Shown here: positions 59,616 through 64,000 of the stretch, piece by piece | Numbering within the stretch: the first letter of the stretch is position 1 | Layout: every line of letters begins with the position of its first letter | Origin: Palsa-1392 sp036493915 | Lineage (GTDB): Bacteria; Verrucomicrobiota; Verrucomicrobiia; Chthoniobacterales; UBA10450 | Direction of reading: 5' to 3' | Length of the DNA stretch: 64,000 nt | Assembly (NCBI GenBank): GCA_036493915.1 | Contig: DASXPA010000137.1 | Location: 1-64,000, forward strand | Notes under the pieces: generated by a model | Database searches by the model: none | What the model saw: only the letters and a program-made list of their open reading frames with translations | Told to the model about the DNA's origin: nothing | Position numbers and translations under genes: made by a program

Positions 59616-59690
59616 GAGGCGAACCGTCAGTTTGGGCGATGGACGGAAAGTCGCAAGCGGGTGGGCGAAGGAAGATCGCACGAAGCGTGC

Positions 59691-59718
59691 GAGGTCCTTC
59701 GCTCTGCTCAGGATGACA
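59691..59718. repeat. Half of a GTCATTCTGA-family element covering the hisS end
   Basis: GAGGTCCTTCGCTCTGCTCA, then GGATGACA, is the right half of the family (complement TGTCATCCTGAGCAGAGC). The last four codons and stop of hisS (LeuSerSer-stop, TTG TCA TCC TGA) lie in this sequence, so the repeat provides the end of the gene. Confidence 0.7.
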
Positions 59719-60952
59719 AAGTTTGCTGGAGACGCGGAAGCAATTGCTCGTTAGGCACGAGGACTTCTTCGCGCGTTGAAAGGATCTTGATTTTAACCTG
59801 GGGCCATTCGTCCCCGAAGAGGAGCGTGGCTTTGGCGCCGAGTGCTTCGGCGGTTTGGAATTGTTTGCCCACCTTGGCGGGTGGGATCGCATAATCGACG
59901 CGCCACTTGGCGTTGCGCAATTGTTGCAGGATGCGGAGCGCTTCTGGACGGCGTTCCTCCTTCGCGATGATGAGGTAAAGGTCGAGCGCGCTTTCCTGCC
60001 TAACGAGTTCGGTAAGTTGCTCGAAAGCGGCGGCGACATTTTTGATCAACTCTCCTAGAACCACATCGCCCATGGCGAAGCCGGCGGCCGGAAGTGAGAC
60101 GGTGCCATCGCTTAACTGTCCGATGAGGTTGTCGTAACGGCCGCCGCCGGCGATCGCGCGGAGCTCGCCTTTGCGGTCGAAGACTTCGAACACGACGCCG
60201 GTGTAGTAGGCGAGGCCACGCACGATTGAGAGGTCGATTTTCGCAAAATCAGCGAGACCGCGCTGATCGAGTTGCTGCACAACTTGCTCGAGCTTTTCGC
60301 TGTGGCCGCCGCCATCGAGGATTTCAAAAACAGATTCAGCGAGCGCGCCGAGCTTTTCCGCCGCCTTCTCCCGCGGCTCGCGCTCGCTCTTGTCGATGAC
60401 CTGGAGAAGTTCGGTCCAGCGTTCGTCCGGCACATTGTGTGCGCGCAGGAGTTCGGTCCAGAAGGTGCGATCGCTAAGCCTAACGACGAAGTCGTTCGCG
60501 GTGAAACCGAAACCGCGGAGAAGATCGATCGCGAGCGCCACCAGCTCAACATCCGCGCCTAACGAGTCGTCGCCGATAAGATCGCAGTTGAGTTGGAAAT
60601 GTTCGCGGAGCCGTCCGCGCTGTTGTTTCTCGTAACGGAAACATTGCGGGATGGAGAACCACTTAAGCGGTTTTTTGAAGTCGCGCTCGTGCGCCGCGAC
60701 GACGCGCGCGAGGGTCGGCGTCAACTCAGGTCGCATCGCGACGGCGCGCTCGCCTTTATCGATAAAATTGAAGAGCTGGCCGACGATTTCCGGGCCGCTT
60801 TTCTTTTGGTAAAGCTGCGTTGGCTCGAGCACAGGGCCGTCCCATTCGATGAAGCCGTAGCGCCGACAGGTCTCGCGCCAGCGGGTGAAGATGGCGTTAC
60901 GAAAGGCGCAGTCGTCGGGGAGGAAATCGCGGAAGCCTGGGAGCGGTTTCAT
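59708..60952 (-). CDS. hisS: Histidyl-tRNA synthetase HisS
   Basis: A 414-aa class II synthetase. Motifs: the N-terminal MKPLPGFRDFLPDDCAFRNA, motif 2 region FSIPQCFRYEKQQRGRLREH and FQLNCDLIG, histidine A motif IVRGLAYYTGVVFEVFDRKG and LRAIAGGGRYDNLIGQLSDG, and a C-terminal anticodon-binding domain (DLYLIIAKEERRPEALRILQ). The C-terminus (LLPRLQQTLSS) reaches into a repeat half-element, which supplies the stop codon. aspS follows on the same strand. Four dispersed motif copies lie in or near it (59748, 59998, 60478, 60557). Confidence 0.96.
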   Translation of the reverse strand: MKPLPGFRDFLPDDCAFRNAIFTRWRETCRRYGFIEWDGPVLEPTQLYQKKSGPEIVGQLFNFIDKGERAVAMRPELTPTLARVVAAHERDFKKPLKWFSIPQCFRYEKQQRGRLREHFQLNCDLIGDDSLGADVELVALAIDLLRGFGFTANDFVVRLSDRTFWTELLRAHNVPDERWTELLQVIDKSEREPREKAAEKLGALAESVFEILDGGGHSEKLEQVVQQLDQRGLADFAKIDLSIVRGLAYYTGVVFEVFDRKGELRAIAGGGRYDNLIGQLSDGTVSLPAAGFAMGDVVLGELIKNVAAAFEQLTELVRQESALDLYLIIAKEERRPEALRILQQLRNAKWRVDYAIPPAKVGKQFQTAEALGAKATLLFGDEWPQVKIKILSTREEVLVPNEQLLPRLQQTLSS

Positions 60953-61106
60953 CGTCGTTGCAAAGACTCTGTGGGAAACCTCCTAACGAGGCGGCCGAAG
61001 CGATCGGGGAACACGAATAAGAGACACGATTGAATAAACGAGAAGCTGGAACGGTCGGATTGTAACACGACGGAGACGATCCGTTTAACCAAACCAAAGG
61101 ACAAAC

Positions 61107-61538
61107 ATGAAACAAAACACATTCATCAAATTATTGGCCGCGGGCGCGGCCGGCGCTCTCGCGCTCGGGACCGCCGTGGCGCAGGAGTCAAGCACCACCA
61201 CGACCACGACGGCGGGCACCGACGCGACGAGCACGAGCGTGAGCACGATGGACGGGACGGGCACGATCACAGCTTACACGCCCGGCTCGGACTTCATCAC
61301 CTTCCGCAGCGAAACAAATGCGGAGCCGGTGAAGTATTACTATACTAAACAGACGACCTTGGTCGATCCGGAAGGTCATGATGTGGAGTGGTCGATGCTA
61401 AAACCGGACATGCCGGTGCATTACACCTACACGAAGGAAGGCGATCGCATGATCGTCACGAAAGTGACGCTGGAAAAGCCGATCTCCTACTACGAAAAGA
61501 AAACCACCACGACGACCACCACGAATCCGAACCCTTAG
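61107..61538 (+). CDS. Secreted Thr-rich protein of unknown function
   Basis: A 143-aa protein with a clear signal peptide (MKQNTFIKLLAAGAAGALAL, then GTAVAQES), a Thr/Ser-rich linker (SSTTTTTTAGTDATSTSVST), a small central domain (GTITAYTPGSDFITFRSETN, then AEPVKYYYTKQTTLVDPEGH and DVEWSMLKPDMPVHYTYTKE) and a threonine run near the end. AAAGGA lies a few bases before the ATG. I do not recognise a family; similar small beta proteins occur in related genomes. A strong hairpin terminator follows. Confidence 0.82.
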   Translation: MKQNTFIKLLAAGAAGALALGTAVAQESSTTTTTTAGTDATSTSVSTMDGTGTITAYTPGSDFITFRSETNAEPVKYYYTKQTTLVDPEGHDVEWSMLKPDMPVHYTYTKEGDRMIVTKVTLEKPISYYEKKTTTTTTTNPNP

Positions 61539-61569
61539 CGGATTACAGTCGTTAGACTGCTAACTTACA

Positions 61570-61607
61570 AGCGCCCGCGGGACGTGAGTCCGCGGGCGCT
61601 CTTGTTT
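61570..61607 (+). terminator. Strong GC-rich hairpin terminator
   Basis: AGCGCCCGCGG at 61570-61580 pairs perfectly with CCGCGGGCGCT at 61590-61600 around a nine-base loop, followed by CTTGTTT. It is placed 32 bases after the stop of the secreted protein gene, as expected of a Rho-independent terminator. A smaller hairpin, CAGTCGTTAGACTG, precedes it at 61546-61559. Confidence 0.85.
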
Positions 61608-61638
61608 GGTGGCGCGAATCCCAGTTTGCGAGATTCAA

Positions 61639-61665
61639 GCCACGCGAGCTGGAAGCTCGTGCCAC
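61639..61665. repeat. Palindromic repeat, GAGCTGGAAGCTC family
   Basis: CCACGCGAGCTGGAAGCTCG, continuing TGCCACG, is an interrupted palindrome matching the complement of the element inside uvrC at 29638-29669. It lies just downstream of the minus-strand galE stop. Confidence 0.7.
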
Positions 61666-61669
61666 GAGG

Positions 61670-62641
61670 TCAGTCGCCGTAGCCGTTGGGGAACTCCTGG
61701 TGCCACTTCCAAGCGCTCTCGATGATCGCGCGCAGGTCTTGAAATTGGGGTTTCCAGCCGAGTTCGAGTTTGATTTTTTCTGAGGCGGCGATCAAACGCG
61801 GCGGGTCGCCGGGCCGGCGCGGTTTCTCGACTACGGGGATTTTTTCGCGGGTGACTTCGCGACAAGCCTCGACGACTTCGCGCACGCTCGAGCCGCCGCC
61901 GGTGCCAAGATTGTAGCAGGCGCTCTCGCGCGCGCCGAGCGATAGGATGTGGGCGCGGGCGAGATCGAGGATGTGAATGTAATCTCTGATACAGGTACCA
62001 TCCGTCGTGTCGTAGTCGGTGCCGTAAATCTCGACGTGCGGCTTTTTGCCGAGGGCGACCTTGAGAACGTTGGGGATGAGATGTGTCTCTTGGCGATGGT
62101 CTTCGCCGAACTTTGCTGTCGCGCCGGCGGCGTTGAAGTAACGCAGGGCGACGAATTTCAAGCCGTGGATCTCATCGTACCAGCGGAGAATTTTCTCGAA
62201 GATGAGCTTCGATTCTCCGTAGGGATTGATCGGCCGTTGCGGGAGGGTTTCGTCGATCGGAATGCGCTCTGGAGGCCCGAAGGTGGCGCAGGTCGAGGAA
62301 AAAACGAGTCGCGGCACGCCAGTCTCGAGCATGGCGTCGAGCAGGTTCAATCCGGCGGCGACGTTGTTGTGAAAATATTTCGAAGGGTTCTTCATCGACT
62401 CGCCGACGAGGGCGTTGGCGGCAAAATGCATCACTCCTTCCGGTTTCGTTTCGCTGAGGGCGCCGGTGATTTCCTCGCGGCGAGAGAGGTCGCCTCCGAC
62501 GAACGCCGCCCGCTCGTCGACCGCGGCACGATGGCCCTCGCTCAAGTTATCGAAGACGATGACGTCGTGGCCTTCGTTGAGGAGCAGTTCGACGCAGATA
62601 CTTCCGATGTAGCCCGCGCCGCCGACGACGAAGATTGTCAT
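61670..62641 (-). CDS. galE: UDP-glucose 4-epimerase GalE
   Basis: A 323-aa Rossmann-fold epimerase interconverting UDP-glucose and UDP-galactose, for LPS or exopolysaccharide sugars. Motifs: MTIFVVGGAGYIGSICVELL (GGAGYIGS), MHFAANALVGESMKNPSKYF, VFSSTCATFGPPERIPIDET (catalytic Ser/Thr region), PYGESKLIFEKIL (YxxxK as YGESK), and TPDGTCIRDYIHILDLARAH-like sequence (the GTCIRDYIHILDLARAH part is seen). The start is at 62641, ahead of a 66-base gap and the 3D-domain gene on the same strand. Confidence 0.95.
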   Translation of the reverse strand: MTIFVVGGAGYIGSICVELLLNEGHDVIVFDNLSEGHRAAVDERAAFVGGDLSRREEITGALSETKPEGVMHFAANALVGESMKNPSKYFHNNVAAGLNLLDAMLETGVPRLVFSSTCATFGPPERIPIDETLPQRPINPYGESKLIFEKILRWYDEIHGLKFVALRYFNAAGATAKFGEDHRQETHLIPNVLKVALGKKPHVEIYGTDYDTTDGTCIRDYIHILDLARAHILSLGARESACYNLGTGGGSSVREVVEACREVTREKIPVVEKPRRPGDPPRLIAASEKIKLELGWKPQFQDLRAIIESAWKWHQEFPNGYGD

Positions 62642-62707
62642 CCGCGGAAGGTGCGATGGGCCTCGCCCCTGTCAAAAGAAAGTCGAGCGGGCGCAGCGAG
62701 GTCGAAC

Positions 62708-63214
62708 CTAAAAGGGTCGGACCGTGAGGTCGTTTGGCCGCTGCTCGAGGGCGAGAATCATGGCGCGAACCTTACGATTATGCGAGCGCGGGGCGAGCAC
62801 CTTCAGGCTCTCTTCGGTCGAGCCCCATGCGAGGACGTCGATATCGACCTGGCGGACGCCCCATTTGTTCATCTGCAGGCGGTTCTTTTTATAAAGATCG
62901 ATCGTGCCGGTGCCGACGAGAGCGCTGCCGTAGTCGTCGATCTGGAAGACTTCGTCGCTGCCGACGATGCGAAACTTCGTCCCGAGCGGCCAACGCGACC
63001 AATCGGCCGCCGCGCTTTTGACGTTCCTGCCCGAGAGGCGGGCGCCGATGGCATTCCGGCGGCCGCCCGCTTCACCCCGGGTGTAGGCCGTGGTGCGGAC
63101 TTTGCAGATGCGCTTCGGCGGCGAGATCGTGCTGGTGGTCTGCATCTGCGAGGCGCAGCCGCCCCCGAGGAGGGCGAGCGTGCCTACGAGGATGAGGCTA
63201 GGGATTTTCTGCAT
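62708..63214 (-). CDS. 3D-domain lipoprotein
   Basis: A 168-aa exported protein. The start at 63214 gives MQKIPSLILVGTLALLGGGC, whose lipobox (L-G-G-G-C) predicts an acylated mature protein. A long in-frame upstream extension to 63358 has no signal peptide and is rejected. The second half is a 3D (Asp-Asp-Asp) domain: CKVRTTAYTRGEAGGRRNAI, then WPLGTKFRIVGSDEVFQIDD, YGSALVGTGTIDLYK and QVDIDVLAWG. In MltA and YabE proteins this barrel acts on peptidoglycan, so a cell-wall role is likely. It diverges from the PdeM-like gene. Confidence 0.82.
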   Translation of the reverse strand: MQKIPSLILVGTLALLGGGCASQMQTTSTISPPKRICKVRTTAYTRGEAGGRRNAIGARLSGRNVKSAAADWSRWPLGTKFRIVGSDEVFQIDDYGSALVGTGTIDLYKKNRLQMNKWGVRQVDIDVLAWGSTEESLKVLAPRSHNRKVRAMILALEQRPNDLTVRPF

Positions 63215-63283
63215 GGAGGCGTAAGTCGCCTGCTTATCGGTTGAAGGGCACTGAAGCAAGTTATAATTTCCGCCGCACGCGCC

Positions 63284-63916
63284 ATGCCAACCCTCGCCGC
63301 CAGCCAGGTTCTCGTCGCACCTAACGTCTTGCTGGATGGGCGTCTGGCGCTTTTTCACGAGCAGGAACGCTGGCTCGCGGTGGCCGATCTACACTTCGGC
63401 TACGAGCTGAGCCAGCGCGCCGCCGGCCGGCTCGTGCCGCTCTGGGGGATGACTTCAATCGAGGCGCGCCTGACCGAGTTGCTGGATGAATATCAGCCGC
63501 GCCAGCTGATCATCGTCGGCGATCTGGTGCATGATCGGGCTTCGGCGAGCGCGGCGGCGGAGTTGCTCGGCCGGCTTCGGCAACGCTGCGAAGTCATCGC
63601 GCTTGCCGGGAATCACGACCGGCATGCGGCGCGGACGATCAAGTTTTTACCGCGCTGGGAGACGCTTGGTTTTGTTTTTCAACATGGCCACTGCGATGGC
63701 AAAGAGCCGGGCCGCGTGCAGATCATCGGGCATCATCATCCGGCGGCCAGCATCACCGACGGCGCGGGTTTGCGGCTGAAATTTCCGGCCTTCGTTCAAC
63801 AGGAACGGTGTTGGATTCTGCCGGCTTTTTCGCCGTGGGCGGGCGGCGTCGTTTGGAAGGACGACGGCGAGGGTAGGGTGTGGCTGTGTACGCCGCGGCG
63901 CATTTTCTCGCTGTAG
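63284..63916 (+). CDS. PdeM-like metallophosphoesterase
   Basis: A 210-aa calcineurin-fold phosphoesterase of the ligase-associated PdeM type. Metal ligands in order: DLHFGYE (DxH), IIVGDLVHDR, ALAGNHDRH (GNHD), FVFQHGHCDGKEPG and IIGHHHPAAS. Enzymes of this group occur beside LigD-type DNA ligases, though none is near it here, so the DNA-repair role is only inferred. The start ATG at 63284 is the first one in the frame and precedes the conserved strand. A near-copy of the dispersed 9-mer is at 63320. The window ends 84 bases after the stop. Confidence 0.85.
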   Translation: MPTLAASQVLVAPNVLLDGRLALFHEQERWLAVADLHFGYELSQRAAGRLVPLWGMTSIEARLTELLDEYQPRQLIIVGDLVHDRASASAAAELLGRLRQRCEVIALAGNHDRHAARTIKFLPRWETLGFVFQHGHCDGKEPGRVQIIGHHHPAASITDGAGLRLKFPAFVQQERCWILPAFSPWAGGVVWKDDGEGRVWLCTPRRIFSL

Positions 63917-64000
63917 ACATTTCGCTCTCCGAAACGCGGGCATCGACGTCCTCAGGCAAGGCCGCGCCACCCTCGCGTTTCGCAGAACGTCTAGAGAGCA

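Overview
The window is GC-rich chromosomal DNA, densely packed with genes on both strands, and looks like a member of the Verrucomicrobiota, probably a soil Spartobacteria/Chthoniobacterales-type lineage. The best lineage clue is the secreted protein at 50530-52791. It carries two copies of a repeat domain (starting ANISTR, then GDNVLIGG-like, GPSLA and NDNW motifs) that I associate with that group. Gene content is mostly housekeeping. No rRNA, tRNA, CRISPR array, transposase or prophage was seen.

Layout. 0-5 kb: NAD-dependent DNA ligase, then an envelope-stress type module on the minus strand (ECF sigma factor, membrane anti-sigma-like protein, and an HtrA-like protein that has lost its whole catalytic triad) and a membrane zinc peptidase. 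5-14 kb: M24 peptidase, a 1208-aa TerB/FHA/ABCG-type transporter, ftsH, rarA. 14-21 kb: a decayed Uma2 gene, a universal stress protein, a DUF1460 amidase-like protein, HPr, and a sulfur-uptake operon (Rrf2 regulator, YezD-like protein, SsuA/B/C-type transporter) with a nested dyad at its head; then HPF, an attachment-protein homologue and an SPW membrane protein. 21-35 kb: glgX, an NtrC-type regulator, a CbiX/GAF/Fe-S-like operon, PBP2, uvrC, a flavin oxidoreductase, folD, a DUF374 acyltransferase and xylulokinase. 35-49 kb: glyoxalase-like protein, D,D-carboxypeptidase, bioF, mtnP, miaB, a glycosyltransferase, dnaN and dnaA with a putative oriC beside dnaA, two lipoproteins, and a tonB-exbB-exbD-def operon. 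49-56 kb: an ogg-type glycosylase and a sodium/solute symporter, each accompanied by a decayed partial copy of the other, enclosing a secreted matrixin-like protein with all three zinc-binding histidines lost; then an SDR. 56-64 kb: small membrane proteins, aspS, hisS, galE, a 3D-domain lipoprotein and a PdeM-like phosphoesterase.

The most striking feature is not a gene. A non-palindromic 9-mer, TCGTTAGGC (complement GCCTAACGA), occurs about 43 times exactly and about 23 more times with the 7-base core CGTTAGG. It lies on both strands in about equal numbers, inside genes and between them. In genes it forces rare codons (CTA, TTA, AGG, CCT) and is read in every frame that avoids a stop; in the stop frame it is found as the real stop codon of two genes. 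This looks like a DNA-level dispersed signal, similar in density to DNA uptake sequences, whose function is unknown to me. Several families of imperfect palindromic repeats are also scattered through the intergenic spaces, and some reach into genes (uvrC, hisS, bioF, the HtrA-like gene).
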